A DNA stretch of 64,000 nt from Lachnospiraceae bacterium (GTDB lineage Bacteria > Bacillota > Clostridia > Lachnospirales > Lachnospiraceae), in assembly GCA_017442585.1 (NCBI GenBank), contig JAFRZM010000011.1, forward strand, positions 62,001-126,000, written 5' to 3'. The notes under the pieces are model-generated. The model saw only the letters and a program-made list of their open reading frames with translations, was not told the DNA's origin and made no database searches. The translations under genes were made by a program, and so were the position numbers. Of the stretch, positions 31,859-40,651 are shown in pieces; within the stretch, counting starts at the first letter, position 1, and the number at the start of each line of letters is the position of its first letter.

Positions 31859-32038
31859 ATGTCAATTTGTCCAAAGAATAAATCTTCAAAGGGAAGAAGA
31901 GATCAGAGAAGAGCTAACTGGAAGATGAGTGTTCCGAACTTAGTAAAGTGCAGCAAGTGTGGTGCATTAATGATGCCTCACAGAGTATGTAAGGCTTGCG
32001 GATCTTACAACAAGAAGGAAATCATTCCTCAGGATTAA
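31859..32038 (+). CDS. rpmF: 50S ribosomal protein L32
   Basis: A 59-residue ribosomal protein. It begins MSICPKNKSSKGRRDQRRAN, an exact fit to bacterial L32, and holds a zinc ribbon with Cys31, Cys34, Cys44 and Cys47 (CSKCGALMMPHRVCKACG). The start follows AAGGAGGTG, 8 bases upstream and overlapping the DUF177 stop codon, so the two are coupled. A strong terminator follows. The gene retains the Cys4 form; no C-minus paralogue is visible in the window. Confidence 0.98.
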   Translation: MSICPKNKSSKGRRDQRRANWKMSVPNLVKCSKCGALMMPHRVCKACGSYNKKEIIPQD

Positions 32039-32058
32039 TTTTTTTAAGCTTCTTAAGT

Positions 32059-32088
32059 AGGGTTTGCGAAAGCAAACCCTGATTTTTT
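32059..32088 (+). terminator. Intrinsic terminator after rpmF
   Basis: AGGGTTTGC (32059-32067) pairs perfectly with GCAAACCCT (32072-32080) around a GAAA tetraloop, followed by GATTTTTT. The next start codon is only about 22 bases further. Confidence 0.93.
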
Positions 32089-32109
32089 ATGCAATCGGGA
32101 GAGAATAAA

Positions 32110-32685
32110 ATGAAAAAGAGATTGGTATGCTTACTAATGATAAGCATTATGGTATTGTCACTTGTTGCTTGTTCTTCAAATGAGTCAGCTAAAAAAGAAA
32201 GCGGAAAGACTCAGAAAAAGGCCGAGGACGTTAAATCGCAGGAAGACTTAAATGAATTTTACCAGGAAGTTGACTATGATTTATTTAATGATAACGCATT
32301 TGTTGCTGTTTCACCTTTGTGCGGTATCTCGTTAGACACAGATCAGTTAGGCAAAGGAATTATAGCAGAAGCTCCTGAATACGGAATAGGTAATGAAGCA
32401 TTCCTTGTTTTCATAAAGTATTACGGTGAGAACGGTACAGTTTATATTGAATATGATCCTTCATTCGAACTTGCTGTTAATTATACTGAAGAAGATATCG
32501 TAGTTAATGGTATGGATGCAAAAAAAGTTACGCTTGAAGGTGCCGATACATGGTATGCGATAATATTTACGGGCGAATATGAAGGCTTCCATATAATCAA
32601 TAATAAGCCGAGCTGGTTACCGGAGCATGAGCAGGAATTGTTCGATACATTGGAAACTCTGGTACTTGTAAAGTATGAACAATAA
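32110..32685 (+). CDS. Putative lipoprotein of unknown function
   Basis: A 191-residue protein. The signal peptide MKKRLVCLLMISIMVLSLVA is followed by Cys21 in the lipobox LVAC, then a Lys/Ser/Glu-rich linker to about residue 45. The mature part is a small acidic alpha/beta domain without a motif I recognise; it may bind a ligand at the outer membrane face. Start chosen at ATG 32110 after GGGAGAG; an in-frame ATG at 32089 lies in the terminator tail and has no ribosome site. It is bracketed by two terminators with no room for its own promoter, so it seems to depend on read-through from rpmF. Confidence 0.75.
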   Translation: MKKRLVCLLMISIMVLSLVACSSNESAKKESGKTQKKAEDVKSQEDLNEFYQEVDYDLFNDNAFVAVSPLCGISLDTDQLGKGIIAEAPEYGIGNEAFLVFIKYYGENGTVYIEYDPSFELAVNYTEEDIVVNGMDAKKVTLEGADTWYAIIFTGEYEGFHIINNKPSWLPEHEQELFDTLETLVLVKYEQ

Positions 32686-32696
32686 TTTTTAACTTT

Positions 32697-32731
32697 AAGG
32701 GCATTGTTATTAAAAACAGTGCTCTTTTTTT
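32697..32731 (+). terminator. Intrinsic terminator after the lipoprotein gene
   Basis: AAGGGCATTGTT (32697-32708) pairs with AACAGTGCTCTT (32715-32726), ten Watson-Crick pairs and two G-U pairs, followed by a run of seven T. Confidence 0.9.
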
Positions 32732-32754
32732 ATTGTCATAAGAAGGATTTTTCG

Positions 32755-32783
32755 TTGAAAAAAAGCTTCGGTTATAGTATATT
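32755..32783 (+). promoter_or_regulatory. SigA-type promoter of plsX
   Basis: TTGAAA (32755-32760), a 17-base spacer and TATATT (32778-32783). It lies 28 bases before the plsX start codon and directly after the preceding terminator. No FapR-like palindrome was recognised. Confidence 0.83.
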
Positions 32784-32811
32784 TTTTATATAGATTTTTG
32801 GGAGGCATATT

Positions 32812-33819
32812 ATGGAAGAAATGACCAGAGTCGTCCTTGATGCAATGGGCGGCGACAATGCTCCTTCTGAGATAGTTAAGGGTGCGGTTAAGGCGGTTAA
32901 AGAGCATTCGGATGTTAGCGTAGTGCTCGTTGGCCAGGAAGATGTTGTTAAGAAAGAACTTGAACAATATACTTATCCGACAGACAGAATAGCCGTTACA
33001 AATGCCGATGAAGTTATAGAGACCGGAGAGCCTCCGGTTACGGCGATAAGGCGTAAAAAGAATTCATCAATAGTCGTAGGACTTAATATAGTAAAGGAAG
33101 GCCTTGCGGATGCATTTGTATCTGCGGGAAGTACCGGAGCTATTTTGGCCGGCGGTCAGCTTATAGTAGGCCGTATAAAGGGTGTTGAAAGACCACCGCT
33201 TGCTCCACTTATTCCTACGGAAAAGGGCGTTTCAATACTTGCAGATTGCGGAGCAAACGTAGATGCAAGACCGTCTCATTTGGTGCAGTTTGCAATAATG
33301 GGCTCTTTATATATGGAGCACGTTGTAGGAATTAAGAATCCTCGTGTGGCAATTCTTAATATCGGACTTGAAGAAGAAAAGGGCAATCAGCTCGTTAAAG
33401 AGACATACCCACTTCTTAAAGAATGTCCGGGTATTAACTTTATAGGAAGCGTGGAAGCACGTGAAGTCCCGGCAGGCTACGCCGATGTCATTGTGTGTGA
33501 CGCTTTTGCCGGAAATGTCCTTTTAAAGATGTTTGAAGGAACGGGCAAAACATTCCTTAGAGTCATAAAGGGTGCTCTTACTTCATCCGTTAAGACTAAG
33601 ATTGGTGCACTTCTTATAAAGAAAGCCTTAAAGGATGCTTTAAAGAAATTCGATGCATCCGAATACGGCGGAGCACCGCTTCTTGGATGCAAGGGTTTGG
33701 TAGTCAAGACTCACGGTTCTGCTAAGGCAGGCGAGGTTTATAACACGATAATTCAGTGCCGTACCTTCAAGCAGCAGAATATCAACGATAAGATATCTAA
33801 CCGTTTTTCGGTAGAGTAA
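32812..33819 (+). CDS. plsX: Phosphate acyltransferase PlsX
   Basis: A 335-residue peripheral-membrane enzyme that turns acyl-ACP into acyl phosphate, the first step of phospholipid synthesis in Firmicutes. Typical blocks: VVLDAMGGDNAPSEIVKGA at the N-terminus, DAFVSAGSTGAILAGG, ADCGANVDARPSHLVQFA and VCDAFAGNVLLKMFEGTGK. The start has TGGGAGGC upstream. acpP follows after 30 bases, which supplies the carrier protein it uses. Confidence 0.97.
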   Translation: MEEMTRVVLDAMGGDNAPSEIVKGAVKAVKEHSDVSVVLVGQEDVVKKELEQYTYPTDRIAVTNADEVIETGEPPVTAIRRKKNSSIVVGLNIVKEGLADAFVSAGSTGAILAGGQLIVGRIKGVERPPLAPLIPTEKGVSILADCGANVDARPSHLVQFAIMGSLYMEHVVGIKNPRVAILNIGLEEEKGNQLVKETYPLLKECPGINFIGSVEAREVPAGYADVIVCDAFAGNVLLKMFEGTGKTFLRVIKGALTSSVKTKIGALLIKKALKDALKKFDASEYGGAPLLGCKGLVVKTHGSAKAGEVYNTIIQCRTFKQQNINDKISNRFSVE

Positions 33820-33849
33820 TAAATGTAAGAATAGAAAAGAGGGAAAAGT

Positions 33850-34080
33850 ATGGAATTTGAACATTTAAAAGAGATTATTTCTGAAGTAATGGGTGTTGAT
33901 GCAAAGGACATCACAATGGACACAACTTTTATCGATGATCTTGGAGCAGATTCACTTGATGTTTACCAGATTATCATGGGTATCGAGTCTGAATTTGATA
34001 TCGAGATTTCAGATGATATCGCACCGACAATAAAGACAGTCGGCGATGCCGTTGAACAGATCAGAAAGGCAATCAATTAG
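33850..34080 (+). CDS. acpP: Acyl carrier protein
   Basis: A 76-residue four-helix acidic protein. The phosphopantetheine site is Ser35 in LGADSLDVYQ. It carries acyl chains for fatty-acid synthesis and is the substrate source for PlsX encoded just upstream. The start follows GAGGGAAAAG. A terminator lies 6 bases after its stop codon, before rnc; this would allow acpP to be made in excess over rnc and smc. Confidence 0.97.
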   Translation: MEFEHLKEIISEVMGVDAKDITMDTTFIDDLGADSLDVYQIIMGIESEFDIEISDDIAPTIKTVGDAVEQIRKAIN

Positions 34081-34086
34081 TTAATG

Positions 34087-34114
34087 AAAGCCCTTTTTAA
34101 ACAAAAGGGCTTTT
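34087..34114 (+). terminator. Intrinsic terminator between acpP and rnc
   Basis: AAAGCCCTTTT (34087-34097) pairs perfectly with AAAAGGGCTTT (34103-34113) around TAAAC; the tract after it is T-rich but broken by A, so it is likely partial. rnc starts 29 bases later. Confidence 0.82.
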
Positions 34115-34142
34115 AAATTTTTAGCTCATAAAGGAGCGGGAT

Positions 34143-34838
34143 ATGAATATTAAAGCATTCCAGGAAAAGATCGGATATAAGTTTCATCATGAGGGTTATC
34201 TTCGTCAGGCTTTAACCCATAGCTCTTTTGCGCATGAAAGAAAGCTTGATAAGCTTATGGATAATGAGCGCCTTGAGTTTTTGGGCGATGCCGTTTTAGA
34301 GATTATAACATCCGAATTTTTATTTAAAAACTACCCTGATAAGCCGGAAGGAGATCTCACCAAGCTTCGCGCAAGTATAGTTTGCGAGCAGACTCTTGCT
34401 ATGTGCGCAAAAGCGATAGATCTTGGTGACCATATAGATCTTGGCCACGGTGAGGAGATAACAGGCGGAAGAGGCAGGAAATCTATAGTTTCCGATGCGA
34501 TGGAAGCAGTTATCGGTGCGATATATCTTGACGGTGGATTTAAAGAAGCAAGAGAATTCATTACAAAATTTATCCTTACGGACATAGAAGAAAAGCATTT
34601 GTTCTATGACAGTAAGACTATATTGCAGGAATATGTTCAAAAGACTTCGACTGAGCAGTTAACCTACACCCTTGTTGACGAGCAGGGACCGGATCATGCA
34701 AAGGTATTTACGGTTGAAGCTCATGTCGGTGACAAAATCGTAGGTCGAGGTGTCGGACAGACCAAGAAGGCAGCTGAACAGGAAGCTGCATATAAGGCAC
34801 TTTTGGATATAAAAGATAAAGATGCCAAAAAGGAATAG
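34143..34838 (+). CDS. rnc: Ribonuclease III
   Basis: A 231-residue double-strand-specific endoribonuclease for rRNA and mRNA processing. The catalytic signature is NERLEFLGDAVLEIITSE (near residue 40), with the second acidic site in DAMEAVIGAIYLDGG; the C-terminal dsRNA-binding domain (about 155-226) ends GRGVGQTKKAAEQEAAYKAL. The start follows AAAGGAGCGGG. smc begins 12 bases after its stop codon. A second, shorter member of the family (mrnC) is encoded at 2047. Confidence 0.97.
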   Translation: MNIKAFQEKIGYKFHHEGYLRQALTHSSFAHERKLDKLMDNERLEFLGDAVLEIITSEFLFKNYPDKPEGDLTKLRASIVCEQTLAMCAKAIDLGDHIDLGHGEEITGGRGRKSIVSDAMEAVIGAIYLDGGFKEAREFITKFILTDIEEKHLFYDSKTILQEYVQKTSTEQLTYTLVDEQGPDHAKVFTVEAHVGDKIVGRGVGQTKKAAEQEAAYKALLDIKDKDAKKE

Positions 34839-34850
34839 GCAGGTAGGAGA

Positions 34851-37800
34851 ATGTATTTAAAAAGCTTGGAAGTAAATGGCTTTAAGGCATTTGCGCACAA
34901 GATAAGGTTTGATTTTCATAACGGAATAACGGGAATCGTAGGACCTAACGGAAGCGGTAAGAGTAATGTTGCAGACGCGGTTCGTTGGGTTTTGGGAGAG
35001 CAAAGCGCGAAGCAGCTTCGAGGTGCTTCGATGCAGGATGTAATCTTTGCGGGAACTGAGAACAGAAAACCGCTTTCTGCTGCGAGCGTATCGATAACAC
35101 TTGATAATTCAGATCATGCGCTTCCGATAGACTATACGGAAGTTACGATAACCAGAAGAGTTTTCCGTTCAGGTGAAAGCGAATACTTGATTAACGGTAC
35201 GGCGTGCCGTTTGAAAGATGTAAATGAGCTTTTCTACGATACAGGTATCGGTAAAGACGGATATTCAATTATAGGACAGGGTCAGATTGACCGTGTCCTT
35301 AGTGGTCGTCCGGAAGAACGTCGTGAGCTTTTTGATGAAGCTGCAGGCATCGTTAAGTTTAAAAGAAGAAAAGTTGAGACTATTAAGAAACTTGAGAATG
35401 AAAGAGCAAATCTTGTACGTATAAATGATATCTTATCCGAACTTGAAAAACAGGTAGGACCTTTGGAAGCTCAGGCTGAAAAAGCCAAGACTTTCTTAAA
35501 TAAGAGAGGCGAGTTACAGGTTAATGAAGTGAACCTTTTCTTAATGGATATCGAACGTGTAGACAGAGAACTCGAAGAAATTGAGAAGAACGGCAAGATT
35601 GCGGAAGAAGAATTAACGGAAGTAAGGACATCACTTTCAGGAATTAAGTCTGAATATGAAAAGCTTGAGAATGCATTGGCTGAAGCTGATGAAACCATTA
35701 ATTCAACCAAAGATGAGTTAAGTAATACCAATATCTTAAAGGGTAAGCTTGAAAATGAGATAAAGGTTATCGAAGAGCAGATAAAGTCATCCAGAAACAG
35801 TGATGAATTATATAAAGCAAGAAAAGAAAAGACTCTTGCCGAAAAGGAAGAAAAGTTAAAAGAACGCGCAGTTCATGAGGGTGACGAGAAGGCACTCATA
35901 GAAGAACTTGATGCAATGAATGCAAAGCTTAAAGAAGCTTCAGATAAAGCAATAACTTTACGTGAAGAAATAAAGCATTGCAATGAAGTAATAGAAAACG
36001 GCAAGAATGAAATCTTAGAGCTTGCCAATAAGCGCGGTATCATAAAGGCCAGAAAACAGGGCTTTGATACAAAATTAGAGCAGATAAACATTCGTCGTGC
36101 TCAGCTTAATTCACGTCTCTTACAAAAGAGAAGTGATGAAGAGAAGATGAACGATACCCTAAAGTCATTTGAGGATTCTTATAATAAGGCGTTAAATGAT
36201 ATTAAGGTAAAAGAAGAAAGCATTGCATCCATGAATAAGAAGATGGATGAATGGAATAATAAGCTTAAGGATACTGCACGTGAGCAGGAAGAAGTATCAA
36301 TACGCTATCATAAAGATGAGCAGCGTCTTGAATCACTTCGTAACCTTGCTGAACGTTACGAAGGATACGGCAACGCCGTGCGCCGTGTAATGGAACAGTC
36401 GGAAAAGGGCGTTATCGGTGTAATATCCGATATCATAAGCGTTGATAAAAAGTATGAGACTGCAATTGAAACGGCTTTAGGCGGTAATATTCAAAATATC
36501 GTAACTGATGATGAGGATACCGCTAAGAAGATGATTAACTTCTTAAAGGAGAATAAGCTTGGTAGGGCAACGTTTTTACCTCTTACTGCTGTATACGGAC
36601 GTCCTGATGACAGAACCGAGGAAGCTTTAACTGAAAAGGGCATGGGTGTTTTGGGCCGTGCAGATAAGCTTGTAAATACCGATTCGAAGTTCTTAGATGT
36701 TATGGAATACCTTCTTTGCAGAGTTATAGTTGTGGATCATATCGATAATGCACTTAAACTTGCAAGAAAGTATAAATATGCAATTCGTATAGTTACACTG
36801 GAAGGTGAATCCTTAAATGCCGGTGGTGCGTTAACCGGTGGTTCGTTTAAGAATAACTCTAATCTTCTCGGACGTAACAGAGAACTTGAGGATATCGAAA
36901 AGGGCTTAAAAGAACTTGAGAAAAAGCGCGAAGAATTAAGGAACAGACGTGATGAGATAGAAACAGCCAAGGCATTTCTTGCGGATGATATTGCAGAAGC
37001 AGGCGAGAAGCTTAAAGAATTACAGATTGAGGCCAATACCGCATCACTTAATGTTGAAAATGCAAAGAAACAGAAGGAAGATTCAGATAATCTCTATGCT
37101 GAACTTGCTGTTGAGAATAATGATATAGAGAAAGAGTTTAACGAAGTTAACCTTTCAATCGAGAATTCCGCAGAAGAAAGCAAAGAGATAGATGCACGTG
37201 AAAAGGAAGTAAATGAAGAAATCGCAAAGGCAAAAGAGTCTTTGGACGATAAGCTTTATTTCGAAGAAGAATCACAGAAACTCGTGTCAAAGCTTCAGGT
37301 AGACCTTGCGGCAATAGAGCAGCGTAATTCATTCGTAAAAGAAAATATCGAAAGAATCGATGCCGATATTGCGAAGATTGACGAAGAGTTAAGCGAGATA
37401 GAAGGAACTCTTAATCTTACCGATGCAGATATCGAAGAGAAAGAAAACCAGATTAAAGAAATCATAAAGACTATAGCTGCAGGCGACGAGTCTTATAAGG
37501 CTTTGGAAGAGAAACTGGAAAACGCGATAAAGAAGAAGGAAGAAATGAATGAAGAACATAAATCCTTCTTTGGAAGAACGGAAGAGTTATCCAAGAAAGA
37601 AGCCGAGCTTGATAAGGAAGTATATAGACTTAATGCACAGCGCGACCGTCTTAACGATTCAAAGGAATCCTGGACGAACCATATGTGGGAAGAGTATGAG
37701 CTTACTCCGCACCAGGCACTTGAACTTAAGAATCCTTTAATGACGGATCAGTCGAAAATGCGTAAGGATGTTAACCGCTTAAAAGATGAAATCAGATCTT

Positions 37801-38408
37801 TGGGCGATGTAAATGTCGGCGCAATTGAGGAATATAAGGAATTATCGGAACGTTTCACATTTATGAGTGAGCAGCGTGACGACCTCGAAAAGGCAGAAGC
37901 TAACCTTGTATCGGTTATTGAAGAACTCGATACCGGTATGAGAAAGCAGTTTACAGAGAAATTCGGCCTTATTCAGAAGGAATTCGATAAGGTATTTAAG
38001 GAATTATTCGGCGGCGGACATGGTTCAATCGAGCTTGATGCCGACGGAGATATTCTTGAATGCGGAATTACGATAATTGCAGAGCCACCTGGAAAGAAGC
38101 TACAGAATATGATGATGTTTTCCGGTGGTGAGCGTGCACTTACCGCGATATGTTTACTTTTTGCAATTCAGAATCTTAAGCCTTCGCCATTCTGTCTTCT
38201 TGACGAGATTGAGGCTGCGCTTGATGATTCAAACGTAAACAGATTTGCTAAGTATTTAAATAAACTTACCAAGAATACACAGTTTATCGTTATCACGCAT
38301 AGACGCGGTACAATGAGCGCAGCAGACAGACTTTACGGTATAACGATGCAGGAAAAGGGTGTATCAGCACTCGTTTCGGTAAATCTCTTGGAAGAGGATT
38401 TGGAGTAA
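34851..38408 (+). CDS. smc: Chromosome segregation protein SMC
   Basis: A 1185-residue ATPase that organises the chromosome with ScpA/ScpB. The head is split: Walker A GPNGSGKSNVADAVRWVLG near residue 32 and, at the C-terminus, the signature FSGGERALTAICLLFAIQ and Walker B CLLDEIEAALDDSNV. Long coiled coils (about 170-500 and 680-1030) surround a hinge (about 515-665) with the glycine-rich end LNAGGALTGGSFKNNS. Full length and uninterrupted. The start follows AGGTAGGAG; ftsY begins 3 bases after the stop. Confidence 0.98.
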   Translation: MYLKSLEVNGFKAFAHKIRFDFHNGITGIVGPNGSGKSNVADAVRWVLGEQSAKQLRGASMQDVIFAGTENRKPLSAASVSITLDNSDHALPIDYTEVTITRRVFRSGESEYLINGTACRLKDVNELFYDTGIGKDGYSIIGQGQIDRVLSGRPEERRELFDEAAGIVKFKRRKVETIKKLENERANLVRINDILSELEKQVGPLEAQAEKAKTFLNKRGELQVNEVNLFLMDIERVDRELEEIEKNGKIAEEELTEVRTSLSGIKSEYEKLENALAEADETINSTKDELSNTNILKGKLENEIKVIEEQIKSSRNSDELYKARKEKTLAEKEEKLKERAVHEGDEKALIEELDAMNAKLKEASDKAITLREEIKHCNEVIENGKNEILELANKRGIIKARKQGFDTKLEQINIRRAQLNSRLLQKRSDEEKMNDTLKSFEDSYNKALNDIKVKEESIASMNKKMDEWNNKLKDTAREQEEVSIRYHKDEQRLESLRNLAERYEGYGNAVRRVMEQSEKGVIGVISDIISVDKKYETAIETALGGNIQNIVTDDEDTAKKMINFLKENKLGRATFLPLTAVYGRPDDRTEEALTEKGMGVLGRADKLVNTDSKFLDVMEYLLCRVIVVDHIDNALKLARKYKYAIRIVTLEGESLNAGGALTGGSFKNNSNLLGRNRELEDIEKGLKELEKKREELRNRRDEIETAKAFLADDIAEAGEKLKELQIEANTASLNVENAKKQKEDSDNLYAELAVENNDIEKEFNEVNLSIENSAEESKEIDAREKEVNEEIAKAKESLDDKLYFEEESQKLVSKLQVDLAAIEQRNSFVKENIERIDADIAKIDEELSEIEGTLNLTDADIEEKENQIKEIIKTIAAGDESYKALEEKLENAIKKKEEMNEEHKSFFGRTEELSKKEAELDKEVYRLNAQRDRLNDSKESWTNHMWEEYELTPHQALELKNPLMTDQSKMRKDVNRLKDEIRSLGDVNVGAIEEYKELSERFTFMSEQRDDLEKAEANLVSVIEELDTGMRKQFTEKFGLIQKEFDKVFKELFGGGHGSIELDADGDILECGITIIAEPPGKKLQNMMMFSGGERALTAICLLFAIQNLKPSPFCLLDEIEAALDDSNVNRFAKYLNKLTKNTQFIVITHRRGTMSAADRLYGITMQEKGVSALVSVNLLEEDLE

Positions 38409-38411
38409 CAA

Positions 38412-39368
38412 ATGGCTGAAGAAGAAAAGAAAGGTTTTTTTAAGCGCCTTGTTTCGGGCCTTAATAAAACAAGAGAAAATATAGTAGCGGGACTCGATAA
38501 TATATTTTCGGGGTTTTCAAATATCAATGACGACTTTTATGAAGAACTTGAAGAAACCCTTATAATGGGGGACTTAGGTGTTCATACGGTAGATACGATA
38601 ATTGAGAATCTAAAAGAAAAGGTAAAAGAAAATCATATAAAGGAGCCTTCGGAGTGTAAGCAGTTTCTTATAGATGATATTAAAGCACAGATGTCCGTTG
38701 CGGAGGCAGGATACGAGTTTGAAAATAAGACATCCGTCGTAATGATGATAGGCGTTAATGGTGTCGGAAAAACCACAACGATAGGTAAGCTTGCCGCAAA
38801 ATATAAGGCACAGGGCAAGAAAGTCATAATTGCCGCTGCAGATACATTTAGAGCGGCTGCTGTAGATCAGCTTGCAGAATGGGCGAATCGTGCGGATGTT
38901 CCGATGATATCGGGAAATGAAGGTGCAGATCCTGCCGCAGTAACATTTGATGCCGTAAGTTCCGCAAAAGCTAAAAATGCAGATATATTACTTATCGATA
39001 CCGCAGGACGTCTTCATAATAAGAAGAACCTTATGGACGAGCTTAATAAGATAGGCCGTATAATCGATAAGGAGTATCCGAATGCGTATCGTGAGACTTT
39101 GGTTGTAGTTGATGCAACAACAGGTCAAAACGCATTAAATCAGGCACGTGACTTTAACGAAGTTACACCTATATCAGGCGTTGTACTTACCAAAATGGAT
39201 GGTTCTGCAAAGGGCGGTATCGCTGTAGCGATACAGTCGGAACTTAAGATACCGGTTAAGTATATAGGTGTCGGCGAAACTATCGACGATCTTGAAAGAT
39301 TTAATGCAGACCAATTCGTGGATGCGCTTTTTGTAAGAGAAGATACGACAAAAGAAGAAACCGTATAA
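38412..39368 (+). CDS. ftsY: Signal recognition particle receptor FtsY
   Basis: A 318-residue SRP-receptor GTPase that delivers ribosomes to the membrane. The acidic A-domain of E. coli is missing, as is usual in Gram-positives; a short basic N-terminal helix (FFKRLVSGLNKTRENI) may contact lipid. The NG domain shows GVNGVGKTTTIGKLA, DTFRAAAVDQL, DTAGRLHNKKNLMDEL and TKMDGSAKGG. It is read with smc. Confidence 0.97.
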   Translation: MAEEEKKGFFKRLVSGLNKTRENIVAGLDNIFSGFSNINDDFYEELEETLIMGDLGVHTVDTIIENLKEKVKENHIKEPSECKQFLIDDIKAQMSVAEAGYEFENKTSVVMMIGVNGVGKTTTIGKLAAKYKAQGKKVIIAAADTFRAAAVDQLAEWANRADVPMISGNEGADPAAVTFDAVSSAKAKNADILLIDTAGRLHNKKNLMDELNKIGRIIDKEYPNAYRETLVVVDATTGQNALNQARDFNEVTPISGVVLTKMDGSAKGGIAVAIQSELKIPVKYIGVGETIDDLERFNADQFVDALFVREDTTKEETV

Positions 39369-39394
39369 GGTTTTAACTTTCGGAGGATTTATAA

Positions 39395-40639
39395 TTGGAT
39401 AGGTTTTACGAGAAAACGAGGGACAGACTTATAGAGTATGCGAAGATAGATACAGGCTCGCTTCCGAATACGGGACGAACACCTTCTACAGATAATCAGT
39501 TTGACCTCGCAAGAGTACTCTTTAAGGAATTAAAGGATATCGGGGCAAGTGATGTATATCTTGATGAGAAGAATTGTATCGTATACGGAAATATACCGTC
39601 AAATTCAAAGAAAGATATAATGCCGATAGGATATATCGCCCATATGGATGTGTCACCTGATGTAAAGTCGAGTGATGTCAAGCCTTGGGTATATGAGAAT
39701 TATCAGGGCGGAGATATAGTTTTAAATAAAGAATTAAATATCGTAATGGAGGAAGCGCTTTATCCCAATCTTAAAAACTACATCGGAATGGATATAGTAT
39801 TTACGGACGGAACCACACTTTTAGGCGGAGATGACAAAGCCGCAATATCAACGCTTATGACATTTGCGGAGTACTTGATTGAACATCCGGAAATAGAGCA
39901 CGGACCGATTCGTCTTGCATTTACACCTGATGAAGAAGTCGGCGGACTTGCAAAAGACTTAGATCTTGAGCGCTTCGGAGCAAAGCTTGCATATACTATA
40001 GATGGCGATTATGTAGGCACGATAAATTACGAAACATTTAATGCGACGGAAGCTATGGTTTCCATAGAAGGCTTAAGTGTACATCCGGGAACGGCCAAAG
40101 GCGTTATGATAAATGCGGTTGATGTCGGAGTTGAGCTTATAAATATGCTTCCTTTAAATGAACGTCCGTATACTACGGAAGGCAGAGAAGGATATTACCA
40201 TTCTCATTACTTCAAAGGCAATTGCGAGCATGCGGATGTTGATATTCTAATCCGTGATCATGATAATGATGAATTTCAGCGAAGAATAGATTTTATAAAT
40301 TCATGTGTCGAAAAGCTTGCCGAAAAATACGGAAAAGAGCGCTTTTCCCTCACATATTCGAATGGATACAGAAGTATGCTTAATGTGGTAAAGCCGCATA
40401 TGTATATGATAGATTATCTTGAAAATGCCATGAAATCTGCCGGAGTCACACCTTCGATTACACCGTTTAGAGGCGGAACCGATGGGTCTGCGATATCGCA
40501 TAGAGGACTTCCTTGTCCGAATATCAGCGCAGGTTATGAGAACGGTCACAGTCGTTTTGAATTTGTGCCGATACAAAGCATGGTAAAGAACGTAGAGATA
40601 CTTATAAAGCTTACAGACGAATTTGTAAAGAATGCTTAA
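39395..40639 (+). CDS. pepT: Peptidase T (tripeptide aminopeptidase)
   Basis: A 414-residue di-zinc M20-family aminopeptidase that removes the N-terminal residue of tripeptides in the cytosol. Metal and catalytic motifs: GYIAHMDVSPD, LLGGDDKAAIS, FTPDEEVGG, YTIDGDYVG and, at the C-terminus, PFRGGTDGSAISHRGLP. The start codon is TTG, set by CGGAGG 8 bases upstream; no ATG near it keeps the conserved N-terminus. It is 26 bases after ftsY and 12 before pepC. Confidence 0.95.
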   Translation: MDRFYEKTRDRLIEYAKIDTGSLPNTGRTPSTDNQFDLARVLFKELKDIGASDVYLDEKNCIVYGNIPSNSKKDIMPIGYIAHMDVSPDVKSSDVKPWVYENYQGGDIVLNKELNIVMEEALYPNLKNYIGMDIVFTDGTTLLGGDDKAAISTLMTFAEYLIEHPEIEHGPIRLAFTPDEEVGGLAKDLDLERFGAKLAYTIDGDYVGTINYETFNATEAMVSIEGLSVHPGTAKGVMINAVDVGVELINMLPLNERPYTTEGREGYYHSHYFKGNCEHADVDILIRDHDNDEFQRRIDFINSCVEKLAEKYGKERFSLTYSNGYRSMLNVVKPHMYMIDYLENAMKSAGVTPSITPFRGGTDGSAISHRGLPCPNISAGYENGHSRFEFVPIQSMVKNVEILIKLTDEFVKNA

Positions 40640-40651
40640 GGAGGATATATC

